Assembly: GCA_011051685.1 (NCBI GenBank)
Contig: DRKQ01000158.1
Location: 1 to 57,341 of the forward strand
From: Gammaproteobacteria bacterium
Lineage (GTDB): Bacteria; Pseudomonadota; Gammaproteobacteria; SZUA-152
Reading direction: 5' to 3'
DNA length: 57,341 nt
The notes under the pieces are model-generated. The model searched no databases. It was not told the origin of the DNA and saw nothing but the letters and a program-made list of their open reading frames with translations. Below are positions 43,105 through 52,391 of this stretch, in pieces. Position numbers and translations under genes: made by a program. Positions within the stretch are counted from its first letter, which is position 1. Each line of letters opens with the position of its first letter.

Positions 43105-44283
43105 ATGTCCACTGCCGTTGCCGATCTCTCTTCCCTGCCCGCGCCCGCACCTGACGCCCAGGCGCACAGCGAGCGGCTCATCGCGCGGATTTGCGCAGAG
43201 ATCGACGCCGGCTGCGGCTGGCTCGGCTTCGACCGCTATATGGAGCTGGCCCTGTACGCCCCCGGGCTGGGTTATTACGCGGCGGGGGCGCGCAAGTTCG
43301 GTGAGCAGGGCGACTTCGTCACCGCGCCGGAGATCTCGCCGCTGTTTTCCCGCGCCCTGGCCAGGCAGGTGGCGGAGGTGTTGCGTGGCACCGGGGGCGA
43401 CGTACTGGAAGTAGGAGGCGGCAGCGGCGCCATGGCGGCGGACGTGTTGCTGGAACTGGAGGCCCTGGGCGCGCTTCCTGCCCAGTATTGCATTCTGGAA
43501 CTCAGCGCCGAACTGCAGGTGCGTCAGCGCGATACCCTGGCGGCCAAGGCGCCCCATCTGCTGGAACGGGTGTGCTGGCTGAACACCCTGCCCGAAGAGG
43601 GGTTTCGCGGCGTGGTGCTGGCCAATGAATTGCTGGACGCCCTGCCGGTGCAGCGTTTCGTGAAAACCGAAAAGGGTGCGCAGGCCCGCGGCGTGCGCTT
43701 TGTGGACGGCCGTTTCCACTGGGCCACGGCCGTGGAGACCCTGGCCGTGCCCGAACATCTCGCGGCCTTGTTCGATGCCTTGCCCGAGGGCTATGTCTCG
43801 GAGTTCTGTCCGGCCGCCGCTGGCTGGGTGCGGTCCATCGCCAGCATGCTGGAACAGGGCGTGGTGTTGCTCATCGATTATGGTTATGCCGCGGCGGAGT
43901 ATTATCATCCCCGCCGAGAGGGCGGCACCCTGATGTGTCATTATCGGCACCGCGCTCACCCCGACCCCTTCGTTTATCCCGGCCTGCAGGACATCACCGC
44001 CCATGTGGATTTCACCGCCATCGCCGAGGCGGCGGTGGACGCCGGGCTGGCGGTGCGCGGCTACAACAGCCAGGGATTTTTTCTCATGGCTTGCGGCATT
44101 ACCGGGCTGGCGCAGGACCACGACGCACTGGATGAGCGCCAACAGGTGATGCAGGCGCAGCAGCTGCGCCAGCTCACCCTGCCGGCGGAGATGGGTGAGC
44201 GCTTCAGGGTGATCGCCCTGGCGCGGGATTATGAGGCGCCGTTGCGGGGTTTTGCGCTGCAGGATTTACGGCACCAACTTTAG
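43105..44283 (+). CDS. MidA/NDUFAF7-like SAM methyltransferase (DUF185)
   Basis: 392 aa. It resembles the NDUFAF7 protein arginine methyltransferase family. Motifs: GYYAAGARKFGEQGDFVTAP, VLEVGGGSGAMAADVL, VVLANELLDALPVQRF and LLIDYGYAAAEYYHP. Bacterial function is not established. ATG 43105 is preferred over ATG 43084 on N-terminal form; the site is weakly supported. Confidence 0.82.
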   Translation: MSTAVADLSSLPAPAPDAQAHSERLIARICAEIDAGCGWLGFDRYMELALYAPGLGYYAAGARKFGEQGDFVTAPEISPLFSRALARQVAEVLRGTGGDVLEVGGGSGAMAADVLLELEALGALPAQYCILELSAELQVRQRDTLAAKAPHLLERVCWLNTLPEEGFRGVVLANELLDALPVQRFVKTEKGAQARGVRFVDGRFHWATAVETLAVPEHLAALFDALPEGYVSEFCPAAAGWVRSIASMLEQGVVLLIDYGYAAAEYYHPRREGGTLMCHYRHRAHPDPFVYPGLQDITAHVDFTAIAEAAVDAGLAVRGYNSQGFFLMACGITGLAQDHDALDERQQVMQAQQLRQLTLPAEMGERFRVIALARDYEAPLRGFALQDLRHQL

Positions 44284-44341
44284 TGTGTGTTGTGAAGGCC
44301 TGAACGGTTCGTGGATGAAAGTGATGGTGGTGACAAGTACG

Positions 44342-44426
44342 GTGGGAGCGCCTTTCCAGGCGCGATTCGCGCCTGGAAAGGCGCTCCCACGGGGAAATTA
44401 AGCCTGTAGTAATTATTTTGAGACGA
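44342..44426. repeat. GTGGGAGCGCC hairpin repeat, copy 3 (reverse orientation)
   Basis: Hairpin at 44342-44390, then its CGTCTCAAAATAATT lead sequence in reverse complement at 44409-44426. Full length and uninterrupted. Confidence 0.85.
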
Positions 44427-44468
44427 TTATTAATAGTGATAAGAAGTGATAAGAAAACAGGAATCCTT

Positions 44469-45161
44469 ATGAACGACAAACTGCAACAAACCAAAGCCAT
44501 GCTCGCCAAGCATCACAAGGATGGCGAGGCCTTTGTGCAATTGATGAAAGAGACCTATACCGGGCGCTTCAACGAGGATTTTTGGGCGCTATGGAATGCA
44601 CAGATTGCAAGCAAGTTTGGCGACTCACCGGTTATCGTGGATCTGGGTACCGGCCCCGGCGAGTTTCTGCGCGACGTGATCCAGCGTCATCCTGCGGCGC
44701 GGGTCATCGGAGTGGAATGCGCCGAATACATGCTGCAGGCCGCCAACGACGAGCTGCCGGAGGGGTGTGAGATCATTGCCGCCGACCTCCATGATCCCCA
44801 CTTGCCATTAGACGACAACAGCGTCGATGCGGTGGTGGCCTCGGTGGTGTTGCACGAAATGCACCAGCCGGTTCGCACGATGCAGGAAATGCAACGCTGC
44901 CTGAAACCCGGCGGCCTGTTTTACGTGATGGACTGGGTGCGCGCGCCGCTGCAGCAGTACCTGGCCGATGCCGAGCTGGATGTGTTCGACCGCAATACCC
45001 CGCTGGATGAACTGGAAGACCTGTTTATCCATTTCATAGAACACAATCGTTTTAGTATCGATGATCTGGAATTCATGCTGCAAAACACCGGCTTCAAGGT
45101 GCTGGAAAAGACACCGCTGAAAAACGGCCAGATGGCGCGCCTGCTGGTTGAGAAGCGTTAG
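44469..45161 (+). CDS. Class I SAM-dependent methyltransferase
   Basis: 230 aa. Motif I VIVDLGTGPGEFLRDVI, then VIGVECAEYMLQAA, and VVASVVLHEMHQPVRTMQEM with LKPGGLFYVMDWV. UbiE/COQ5-like methyltransferase fold, substrate unknown. AGGA lies six bases before ATG 44469; the open frame upstream is repeat sequence. Confidence 0.8.
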   Translation: MNDKLQQTKAMLAKHHKDGEAFVQLMKETYTGRFNEDFWALWNAQIASKFGDSPVIVDLGTGPGEFLRDVIQRHPAARVIGVECAEYMLQAANDELPEGCEIIAADLHDPHLPLDDNSVDAVVASVVLHEMHQPVRTMQEMQRCLKPGGLFYVMDWVRAPLQQYLADAELDVFDRNTPLDELEDLFIHFIEHNRFSIDDLEFMLQNTGFKVLEKTPLKNGQMARLLVEKR

Positions 45162-45220
45162 CAGTGAAGACAGAGAATTTGTCGCAAGGCTTGCCGGCTC
45201 TGCCTGCCGTACTATCTAAA

Positions 45221-45292
45221 CGTCATTCCGGTGCATGCCGGAATCCAGTGGCATGCCCGAGATACTGGATTCTGGCATTCGCCAGAATGACG
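45221..45292. repeat. CCGTCATTCCGG-type palindromic repeat, copy 6
   Basis: CGTCATTCCGGTGCATGCCG with GAATCCAG, and CTGGATTCTGGCATTCGCCA with GAATGACG. Ends 20 bases before the uppP start codon. Confidence 0.85.
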
Positions 45293-45312
45293 GGGTTTTG
45301 AGAGATTCAATT

Positions 45313-46110
45313 TTGGACTCGCTCCACGCTATCTTTCTCGCCCTGTTGCAGGGCTTTACCGAATTCCTGCCCATCTCCAGTTCGGCGCATTTGATTCTGT
45401 TGCCACGCCTGCTGGGCTGGCCGGATCAGGGCCTGGCCTTCGACGTGGCGGTGCACGTGGGGACGCTCAGCGCCGTGGTGCTGTACTTCCGCCGCGAGCT
45501 GGTGCCCATGGGCCGGGACTGGTTTCGGTCGCTGCTCACCCGGCAGCAAACCGCCGACAGCCGGCTGGCCTGGGCGGTGTTGTGGGGCACGGTGCCGGTG
45601 GGCCTGGCGGGGTTGTTGTTGAAGGGTTTTATCGAGCACAACCTGCGCTCAGAACTGGTAATCGCCGGGGCCACCATCGGCTTTGGCCTGTTGTTGTGGC
45701 TGGCGGACACCAAGTGTCGCGGCAGACGCGACGAGCACGGCCTGCGCATCAGCGACATCGCCATCATCGGTATCGCCCAGGCCCTGGCCCTGATCCCCGG
45801 CACCTCGCGCTCCGGCGCCACCATGACTGCGGGTCTGATGCTGGGCCTGTCGCGGCAGGCCGCGGCGCGCTTTTCCTTTCTGCTGTCCATTCCGGTGATC
45901 GTGCTGGCGGGCGGTCTGCTGACTATTGAGCTGATCCGGTCCCCGGCGCTGGTGGACTGGCGGGCCATGATCATTGGCGCGGTGACCTCCGCCATCACCG
46001 CCTACCTGTGTATACATTTCTTTCTGAAACTGCTGGAACGCATGGGCATGCTGCCCTTTGTGATCTACCGCCTGTTGCTGGGGGCCCTGCTGGTTTATCT
46101 ATTCGTCTGA
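45313..46110 (+). CDS. uppP: Undecaprenyl-diphosphatase UppP/BacA
   Basis: 265 aa polytopic membrane phosphatase recycling undecaprenyl carrier for cell-wall synthesis. Motifs: FLALLQGFTEFLPISSSAHLILLPRLLGW and PGTSRSGATMTAGLMLGL, the catalytic loops. The start is TTG 45313 because the family N-terminus begins there and GAGAG precedes it; the frame upstream is repeat sequence (SGIRQND). The C-terminus overlaps the convergent membrane protein gene by 16 bases. Confidence 0.93.
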   Translation: MDSLHAIFLALLQGFTEFLPISSSAHLILLPRLLGWPDQGLAFDVAVHVGTLSAVVLYFRRELVPMGRDWFRSLLTRQQTADSRLAWAVLWGTVPVGLAGLLLKGFIEHNLRSELVIAGATIGFGLLLWLADTKCRGRRDEHGLRISDIAIIGIAQALALIPGTSRSGATMTAGLMLGLSRQAAARFSFLLSIPVIVLAGGLLTIELIRSPALVDWRAMIIGAVTSAITAYLCIHFFLKLLERMGMLPFVIYRLLLGALLVYLFV

Positions 46111-46694
46111 GTCTGCCGGCGCAGGCCCCACAGCAACAGTCCCAGGCCTGCAGTGGCAACTACGGCCTGGTAGTAGGGGTAAAACTCAAAACCGCTGAAC
46201 CCCAGGCCGTACAGGGCCACGAAACCCACCCAGGTAGGGCCGGCGCAGTGGGCAATGGCCGTCATGTAGGTGAAGGCGAGCACCAGCAGGCTCATACCCA
46301 GCAGGCCGCTGCTCAGTCCACGATGGTTCTGGTGCTGGCGGGCGCAATCAATGAGCCGCCCCCCCAGCAGGGCGGCCAGCAGGTAAACGGCAAGGGTGAT
46401 GGCGTCGTAATCCAGGGTCCACAGCTTGAGCCCGCTGCGCGGATCCTGGTGGGCGAACACAAACAACGAATTGGTGACAAGCAGCTCCAGCGCCACCATG
46501 GGTTGCTGCGGCCAGATGAGGCGGAACATGTCGAGTTCCGCACCAAGGGGAAAGAGCAGGTGATTCACCATGCCGCCATTGAGCAGGGTCATGGCCAGCA
46601 GGCCGATCAGAAAAAAGCTGATGAATAACAGAATGCTGGTGAGCAGAAAGTGTCCCGATGATTTTTGTGGATGAATGACAACGGTTTTATCCAT
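46095..46694 (-). CDS. Polytopic membrane protein, unknown
   Basis: 199 aa with about five membrane helices (FLLTSILLFISFFLIGLLAM; LAVYLLAALLGGRLI; GLLGMSLLVLAFTYMTAIAH; a further two to the C-terminus). It is not assigned to a family. ATG 46694 starts a sensible membrane protein; the upstream ATG at 46781 would be within the divergent apaH start region. Convergent with uppP. Confidence 0.65.
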   Translation of the reverse strand: MDKTVVIHPQKSSGHFLLTSILLFISFFLIGLLAMTLLNGGMVNHLLFPLGAELDMFRLIWPQQPMVALELLVTNSLFVFAHQDPRSGLKLWTLDYDAITLAVYLLAALLGGRLIDCARQHQNHRGLSSGLLGMSLLVLAFTYMTAIAHCAGPTWVGFVALYGLGFSGFEFYPYYQAVVATAGLGLLLWGLRRQTQTNR

Positions 46695-46765
46695 GGCCAC
46701 AGTGTACCCGATTCGTCCCGGAGGCGTGTTATTCTGATGGCGCGGGGAACGGACAGAGAAGACGC

Positions 46766-47599
46766 ATGGCGGTTTACGCAATAGGTGATGTGCAGGGTTG
46801 TTATGACGAGTTGCTGCGTCTGCTCGAGCAGATTCGTTTTGATCCGGCCAAAGACACCCTGTGGTTCACCGGGGATCTGGTCAACCGCGGTCCGGCCTCG
46901 CTGCAGGTGTTGCGCAGGGTACGCGAATGGGGGGACAGCGCCATCACGGTGCTGGGCAATCACGACCTGCACTTGCTGGCGGTGGCTGAAGGCTGCGCAC
47001 CCTTTCACAAGAGCGACACCCTGGATGAGATTCTCAATGCCCCGGATCGGGACGAGTTGCTGCACTGGCTGCGTCAACAACCTCTGTTGCATCACGATGT
47101 CCGGATGCACTACACCCTGGTGCACGCGGGATTGCCGCCGCAATGGGATCTGGTTCTGGCTCAGGCCTGCGCCAGGGAGGTGGAGCAGGTATTGCGTGGT
47201 GACGATTACGCGGAATTCCTGCGTCACATGTACGGCGACCAACCCGACCAGTGGCGAGAGGATTTACAGGGTTGGGGTCGGCTGCGCTTCATCGCCAACT
47301 GTCTCACCCGGCTGCGCTACTGCAATGCCGAGGGACGCCTGAACCTGCGCGCCAAGGGTGAGCCCGGCACCCAGCCCGAGGGCGACATGCCCTGGTTCGA
47401 GGTTCCGGGCCGGCGCAGCGCAGATTTGCGTGTCGTGTTTGGCCATTGGTCCACCCTGGGCCTGTATCGCAGCCCCAAGGTGATTTCCCTGGATACCGGC
47501 TGTTTGTGGGGCAATCAACTGACCGCCGTGCATCTGGCTGCCGACGGCGCGGTCTATGCCGTGGACTGCGCGGGTCATCGGCATCCCGGGGCAGCCTGA
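46766..47599 (+). CDS. apaH: Diadenosine tetraphosphatase ApaH
   Basis: 277 aa symmetrical Ap4A hydrolase of the calcineurin-like phosphoesterase fold. Motifs: YAIGDVQGCYDELLRLL, GDLVNRGPASLQVL, VLGNHDLHLLAVAEG and FGHWSTLGLY. A 3' overlap of one base with the next gene (TGATG) suggests coupling. Confidence 0.95.
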   Translation: MAVYAIGDVQGCYDELLRLLEQIRFDPAKDTLWFTGDLVNRGPASLQVLRRVREWGDSAITVLGNHDLHLLAVAEGCAPFHKSDTLDEILNAPDRDELLHWLRQQPLLHHDVRMHYTLVHAGLPPQWDLVLAQACAREVEQVLRGDDYAEFLRHMYGDQPDQWREDLQGWGRLRFIANCLTRLRYCNAEGRLNLRAKGEPGTQPEGDMPWFEVPGRRSADLRVVFGHWSTLGLYRSPKVISLDTGCLWGNQLTAVHLAADGAVYAVDCAGHRHPGAA

Positions 47600-47997
47600 T
47601 GAGAATCGTGATTGCCGTCTTTCTGTTGCTGGGTGCGTCTCTTGGCGGGCAGGCCGGAGAAGCGCATTTTGGTGTGTGGCAAGGCACTCTCACCGAGATG
47701 GTGGAGGCGGGGCAACGCTACGAACAATACGAGGTGACGCTGACTGTTACGCCCAAGGCGTATCAAATCGATTACGCCAGCCTGGGTTGCGGCGGGATTT
47801 TACGCCTGGTGAAACAAGCGGGGCGTTTTTACCGTTTTCGTGATGAGTTCAATTACGGCCTGCAGAACTGCATCAGCGACGGCTACACGGAGATTCATTT
47901 CATCAATCAGCGCCTGGCGGCCTTTCAATGGTACGATAAAGACGGCAGCCTGAAAGTGGAAGGCTACCTGAAAAGACAGGCACAAATAATGCTTTGA
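47599..47997 (+). CDS. Small exported hypothetical protein
   Basis: 132 aa. Signal peptide VIAVFLLLGASLGGQA, then a beta-rich domain (FGVWQGTLTEMVEAGQRYEQ, LTVTPKAYQIDYASLGCGGI) with a Cys pair. Not recognised. Coupled to apaH by the TGATG overlap. Confidence 0.68.
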   Translation: MRIVIAVFLLLGASLGGQAGEAHFGVWQGTLTEMVEAGQRYEQYEVTLTVTPKAYQIDYASLGCGGILRLVKQAGRFYRFRDEFNYGLQNCISDGYTEIHFINQRLAAFQWYDKDGSLKVEGYLKRQAQIML

Positions 47998-48028
47998 TGC
48001 ATCGAAAAAGTTGAAATAAGGGACAGCA

Positions 48029-48538
48029 ATGAAACAAGCGGTTTTATTGAGCGTGCTTTTGATGTTTGCCAGCGAGGTGCCGGCCGCACCGCAGGCAAGC
48101 ATCCTCGAGTACGGTTATTACAGGTTTGCAGGTGATACCGAGCGATTGCTGCGGCCATCGGCTACCTCTGGTTATGTTACGCGCGGCAAGGCGCAACTGG
48201 TAAAAAAGACCCAGCGCATTCCTTTGCAAAAGGGCCGTTTGTTTGGATTTCGTTTCCGTATTGAGGGTATCGACAGGAATGTCGGTGTCATTCCTTTGCA
48301 GCTGGTGGTAAAGCACCCGGAAATGAAAAAGCCGGATGGCAGTACCTCCAGCGGCTACCGATACCGGATGGACTTGAAACTGACCAATGGAATGGTGGAA
48401 GACAAGACCGGTTATCGCCTCAATGAGGATTTTGAAATGGTGGAGGGAGACTGGAGTTTCGAATTTCTTTTCATGAACAAACCTCTCCTCAAGCAACAAT
48501 TCACCACTTATCGTCAAGAACCCGAGCAGGAGCCCTGA
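48029..48538 (+). CDS. DUF3859 domain exported protein
   Basis: 169 aa with a signal peptide (VLLSVLLMFASEVPAA). The mature part matches DUF3859 (SILEYGYYRF, GRLFGFRFRIEGIDRNVGVI, LKLTNGMVEDKTGYRLNEDF, WSFEFLFMNKPLLKQQF). Function unknown. It is followed two bases later by the DUF4389 gene. Confidence 0.78.
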   Translation: MKQAVLLSVLLMFASEVPAAPQASILEYGYYRFAGDTERLLRPSATSGYVTRGKAQLVKKTQRIPLQKGRLFGFRFRIEGIDRNVGVIPLQLVVKHPEMKKPDGSTSSGYRYRMDLKLTNGMVEDKTGYRLNEDFEMVEGDWSFEFLFMNKPLLKQQFTTYRQEPEQEP

Positions 48539-48540
48539 CA

Positions 48541-48915
48541 ATGGATGACGAGCTGAAAGAAAACCTCACCGCAGGCGAGACCTGGGTTCGCGGCCTGTTT
48601 ATTTTGTTGTTCGCATTTCTGCTGGTGGTGGCGCGCATGGTGGTGGCCGCGGTGGTGGTGATCCAGTTCCTGTTCACCGTATTCAGCGGGCAGACCAATG
48701 ATAACCTGCGTTATTTTGGCGCCAGCCTCTCCCGTTACATTTACCAGGTGCTGTTGTTCATCACCTACAACTGTGATGAAAAACCTTTTCCCTTTGCACC
48801 CTGGCCCACGGAGGATCTGCCCGATGAAACGCCTGACGCAGATGAGCACGACGCATCACCGACCCGGGTGACATCACAGGAGAAGGATGCGGACGAGCCG
48901 GAATCCCGCGCCTGA
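48541..48915 (+). CDS. DUF4389 membrane protein
   Basis: 124 aa, N-terminal cytoplasmic stretch and two closely spaced membrane helices (GLFILLFAFLLVVARMVVAA and VVVIQFLFTVFSG), then DNLRYFGASLSRYIYQVLLF, the DUF4389 signature. The C-terminal tail is acidic and disordered. Function unknown. Probably co-transcribed with the DUF3859 gene. Confidence 0.82.
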   Translation: MDDELKENLTAGETWVRGLFILLFAFLLVVARMVVAAVVVIQFLFTVFSGQTNDNLRYFGASLSRYIYQVLLFITYNCDEKPFPFAPWPTEDLPDETPDADEHDASPTRVTSQEKDADEPESRA

Positions 48916-49021
48916 GCTGATTTCCCCGTCAAGGTTCTGGTTATTGTGTCCGGGCGCTGTGGCGCAGAGCGGCGTATAATGTGCCTCTTGTTTCATTCTG
49001 GCCCGCGGCCGACCCAATCCC

Positions 49022-51214
49022 ATGCAGACAGCCCCCGACATCTTCTCCTATCGCAAGTTCTGGGCCCGGCGCTTTGGCCCGGCGCCGCAGTTGCCCATGT
49101 CCCGCGAGGAGATGGACGAACTGGGCTGGGATTCCTGTGATGTGATTCTGGTGACTGGCGACGCCTATGTGGATCACCCCAGCTTCGGCATGGCGGTGAT
49201 CGGCCGGGTACTGGAGGCGCAGGGTTTTCGCGTGGGCATTATTGCGCAGCCGGACTGGACCAGCGCCGATGATTTTCAAAAGCTGGGCAAGCCCAACCTG
49301 TTCTTCGGCATCACCGGCGGCAACATGGATTCCATGGTCAACCGCTACACCTCGGACCGCAAGAAACGCTCCAACGACGCCTACACCCCCAACGGCGAAG
49401 GCGGCAAGCGTCCCGACCGTTGCGTGGTGGTGTACAGCCAGCGCGTGCGTGAGGCGTACAAGGGCGTGCCGATTATTATCGGTGGCATCGAGGCCAGCCT
49501 GCGGCGCATCGCGCACTTTGATTACTGGTCGGAGAAGGTGCGGCGCTCGGTGATCCTTGATGCCAAGGCAGATCTTCTCGTTTACGGCAATGCCGAGCGG
49601 CAGGTCGTGGAGATCGCCCATCGCCTGGCGCAGCGTGAAGACATTGTCGACATCACCGACGTGCGCGGCACCGTATTCGCCTGCCGCGATCACAACGGGC
49701 GCCCGGAACGCCTGCCCGAAGACTGGGCCGTGTTAAATTCCACCGAGCTGGACAAGCCCGGCGTCATCGAAGCGCCGATTGATCCCTACCTTTCAACGAG
49801 CGCGGAACAGAACGCGCCCTGTGTCAGTGGTGACAACGCGGACAACAACAACGTTGTCGTTAGCCTGGAACCCCGGCGCGCGCCGCGCCCGGCCGCCGAC
49901 AAAACCCTGGTGTGCCTGCCCGACTATCATCACGTGCGCGACGACCGTGTGTTGTACGCCCATGCCTCGCGCGTGTTTCACAAGGAAACCAACCCCGGTA
50001 ACGCGCGCGCGGTGTACCAGTCACACGGTGCGCGCGGCGTGTGGATGAATCCACCGCCCATCCCGCTCACCACCCAGGAGCTGGATAACGTCTTCGAGTT
50101 GCCCTACACGCGCCAGCCGCACACGGCCTACGGCAAGGCGAATATTCCCGCCTACGAAATGATCCGTTTTTCCGTGAACATCATGCGCGGCTGTTTTGGC
50201 GGTTGTACCTTTTGTTCCATCACCGAACACGAGGGGCGCATTATTCAAAGCCGTTCGGAAGACTCCATCATTCGTGAAGTGGAAACCATTCGTGACAGCG
50301 TGCCCGGTTTCACCGGGGTGATTTCCGATCTCGGTGGGCCCACGGCCAACATGTATCGACTGGCCTGCAAGGATAAAAATATCGAAGCCAACTGCCGGCG
50401 GCCGTCCTGCGTGCATCCCGGCATCTGCAAAAACCTCGGCACCAACCACCGGCCGCTGATTCACCTGTATCGGCGTGCGCGCAAGTTGTCCGGCATCAAG
50501 AAAATTCTCATCGCCTCCGGACTGCGTTACGACCTTGCCGTGGAATCGCCGGAATATGTCAAGGAACTGGTGACGCACCACGTGGGCGGTTATTTGAAGA
50601 TCGCCCCGGAACACACAGAGAGCGGCCCGCTGTCGAAGATGATGAAACCGGGCATGGGCACCTACGACCGCTTCAAACACTTGTTTGAAAAATATTCCAA
50701 AGCCGCGGGCAAAGAGCAGTACCTGATTCCCTACTTCATCGCCGCCCACCCCGGCACTACCGACGAAGACATGATGAACCTCGCCATCTGGCTCAAGGCC
50801 AACGGCTTCCGCGCCGATCAGGTGCAAAACTTTTTACCCTCACCCATGGCCACCGCCACCGCCATGTACCACTCCGGCAAAGACCCGTTGCACAAGGTCG
50901 GCTCACGCAGTGACACCATGCCCGTACCCAAGGGCGCCAACGCACGCAAACTGCACAAGGCCTTCCTGCGTTATCACGACGCCAACAATTGGCCGCTGCT
51001 GCGCAAGGCACTAAAAAAGATGGGCCGTGCCGATCTCATCGGTAACGGCAAGCGTCACCTGATTCCGGCCTGGCAGCCGAAAGGTACAGGTGACAGGCAG
51101 GGCGGGCCGGTGCCAATAAAGACTTTTCGCACCCAGCACACGGGTCTGCCGAAAAATCCCAAGGCCGTGAAGGCAAAGGCAGCAGGCAAAAAACCAAAGC
51201 GGAAAAGAGTCTGA
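49022..51214 (+). CDS. ygiQ: YgiQ-family radical SAM protein
   Basis: 730 aa. Iron-sulfur motif [10 protein letters not shown] (about residues 390-397, CxxxCxxC) and N-terminal UPF0313 region ([38 protein letters not shown]). The middle holds [19 protein letters not shown] and the C-terminus [18 protein letters not shown]. Function of the family is unresolved. The basic C-terminal tail ([11 protein letters not shown]) is typical. Length matches YgiQ. Confidence 0.92.
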   Translation: MQTAPDIFSYRKFWARRFGPAPQLPMSREEMDELGWDSCDVILVTGDAYVDHPSFGMAVIGRVLEAQGFRVGIIAQPDWTSADDFQKLGKPNLFFGITGGNMDSMVNRYTSDRKKRSNDAYTPNGEGGKRPDRCVVVYSQRVREAYKGVPIIIGGIEASLRRIAHFDYWSEKVRRSVILDAKADLLVYGNAERQVVEIAHRLAQREDIVDITDVRGTVFACRDHNGRPERLPEDWAVLNSTELDKPGVIEAPIDPYLSTSAEQNAPCVSGDNADNNNVVVSLEPRRAPRPAADKTLVCLPDYHHVRDDRVLYAHASRVFHKETNPGNARAVYQSHGARGVWMNPPPIPLTTQELDNVFELPYTRQPHTAYGKANIPAYEMIRFSVNIMRGCFGGCTFCSITEHEGRIIQSRSEDSIIREVETIRDSVPGFTGVISDLGGPTANMYRLACKDKNIEANCRRPSCVHPGICKNLGTNHRPLIHLYRRARKLSGIKKILIASGLRYDLAVESPEYVKELVTHHVGGYLKIAPEHTESGPLSKMMKPGMGTYDRFKHLFEKYSKAAGKEQYLIPYFIAAHPGTTDEDMMNLAIWLKANGFRADQVQNFLPSPMATATAMYHSGKDPLHKVGSRSDTMPVPKGANARKLHKAFLRYHDANNWPLLRKALKKMGRADLIGNGKRHLIPAWQPKGTGDRQGGPVPIKTFRTQHTGLPKNPKAVKAKAAGKKPKRKRV

Positions 51215-51269
51215 CATGATTCATCACGACAATGATGTCAAATACATCCCTGTGCCAGCGCCGCATAGG

Positions 51270-51362
51270 GTACGTCATAATTGCTACGGGATTATTTCCC
51301 CGTGTGGGAGCGCCTGGAAAAGCGCTCCCACAGTATGTGGCATTGTAGAAGTGCGTCCTGGG
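51270..51362. repeat. GTGGGAGCGCC hairpin repeat, shortened copy 4
   Basis: ATAATTGCTACGGGATTATT precedes a shortened hairpin (51304-51331) that has lost most of the CTTTCCAGGCG interior. The flank to 51362 matches that after copy 1 (GTGGCATTGTAGAAGTGCG). Confidence 0.8.
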
Positions 51363-51521
51363 TTGGCTTGCGTTCACCAAGTGCACTTCAGGCATTTCCA
51401 GGCTGGCCAATGTCCACCGATGTGAGATCCTTGATAAAATCACCTCTCCAAAGGCTTGACTCCGGGCCGATTCGGCACCATTACTTGTTAAACAGACCAA
51501 AACAAGACGTGGGAGGCCACA

Positions 51522-51725
51522 ATGAATATCGTCAAGCCCAAGTTACATTGCCCGTACTGTGGCAAGTCCTTTTCCCTGGAGTTGGAGGAAAGCGTCAACG
51601 AGGATGACCTTATCGAAGAATGCCCGTTATGTGGCAGCCCCATCGATATTCGACTGGTGATGGATCCCGAGAAAGGGCTGGTGGGTGCGGAAGCGCACCG
51701 GGTGGATGGGGATACCGACGAATAG
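51522..51725 (+). CDS. CPXCG motif-containing cysteine-rich protein
   Basis: 67 aa zinc-ribbon-like protein with CPYCG and CPLCG pairs and an acidic C-terminus. Family of unknown function, widespread in gammaproteobacteria. GGGAGG lies five bases before ATG 51522. Confidence 0.85.
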   Translation: MNIVKPKLHCPYCGKSFSLELEESVNEDDLIEECPLCGSPIDIRLVMDPEKGLVGAEAHRVDGDTDE

Positions 51726-51727
51726 AA

Positions 51728-51834
51728 AAACCGGGGTCAGAGAACAATTTCTTCTAATATATGCCAACGAAACAACAAATGTTACCCTTTGCTTGGCTTC
51801 TATATTAGAAGAAATTGTTCTCTGACCCCGGTTT
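51728..51834. repeat. Perfect 34-bp inverted repeat
   Basis: Arms 51728-51761 and 51801-51834 are exact reverse complements (beginning AAACCGGGGTCAGAGAACAA). The loop is 39 bases with a GCCAA/TTGGC inner match. It lies between two convergent genes with stops at 51725 and 51843. It resembles REP-type palindromes associated with RAYT/IS200-like elements, but no transposase is present. Confidence 0.9.
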
Positions 51835-51842
51835 GTAAGCCA

Positions 51843-52379
51843 TTAGGGCATGACCAGTACTGGGTCGGCGCCTTTCCACTGTAGACGGGAACGCCACTCC
51901 TGTGGATCGTCGTTGCCCACGTTCATCAGTATCACGGTCTTGCCGTCCATGACCGCCTGATGCAAAAGCTCCAGTTTGTCTTCGGGGATTTCCATGCGAC
52001 GCAGGGCGATGGTTAGGTGGCTTGCTGCTGCGCCTGCGGTCATCAGGCCGGCCCCCGCCACGGCGCCCACAATGGCATTGATGATGGGCCCAGCCACCAG
52101 CACCGGGCCGATACCGGGAATCAGCATTAGCCCACCGGCGCCCGCAAGCAGGCCGCCGAGGGCTCCGGCCAGTGCGCCGCCGGCTCCCCATACCTGGAAA
52201 CGTTCCTTTTCATTCTGATAGGCGATACCCAGGAAATCGTCACCTTCACCACCGGCCTTGTGCAGAACGGAGACCTGATCCATGGGGAAGTCCTCCTTGA
52301 TCATTTCCTCCACTACGGCATGGGCATCGTCGGGATTATCGAAAACAGCACCAACATATTTCTGGGTTTTTCCGCTCAT
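51843..52379 (-). CDS. Glycine-zipper DUF1269-like membrane protein
   Basis: 178 aa. N-terminal ferredoxin-like domain (KYVGAVFDNPDDAHAVVEEM, as in general-stress 17M-type proteins), then a long Gly/Ala-rich hydrophobic block (ALAGALGGLLAGAGGLMLIP, INAIVGAVAGAGLMTAGAAA) and a C-terminal alpha-beta domain. Function unknown. Its stop is nine bases from the 34-bp inverted repeat. Confidence 0.7.
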   Translation of the reverse strand: MSGKTQKYVGAVFDNPDDAHAVVEEMIKEDFPMDQVSVLHKAGGEGDDFLGIAYQNEKERFQVWGAGGALAGALGGLLAGAGGLMLIPGIGPVLVAGPIINAIVGAVAGAGLMTAGAAASHLTIALRRMEIPEDKLELLHQAVMDGKTVILMNVGNDDPQEWRSRLQWKGADPVLVMP

Positions 52380-52391
52380 TCCTGTATCTCC

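Noticed and set aside
43030-44142. 370-aa open frame opposite the MidA-like gene
   Set aside because: Antisense shadow; the plus-strand gene has all methyltransferase motifs.
45235-45312. Upstream extension of uppP through the repeat
   Set aside because: The translated repeat (SGIRQND) is a common artefact and not part of the family.
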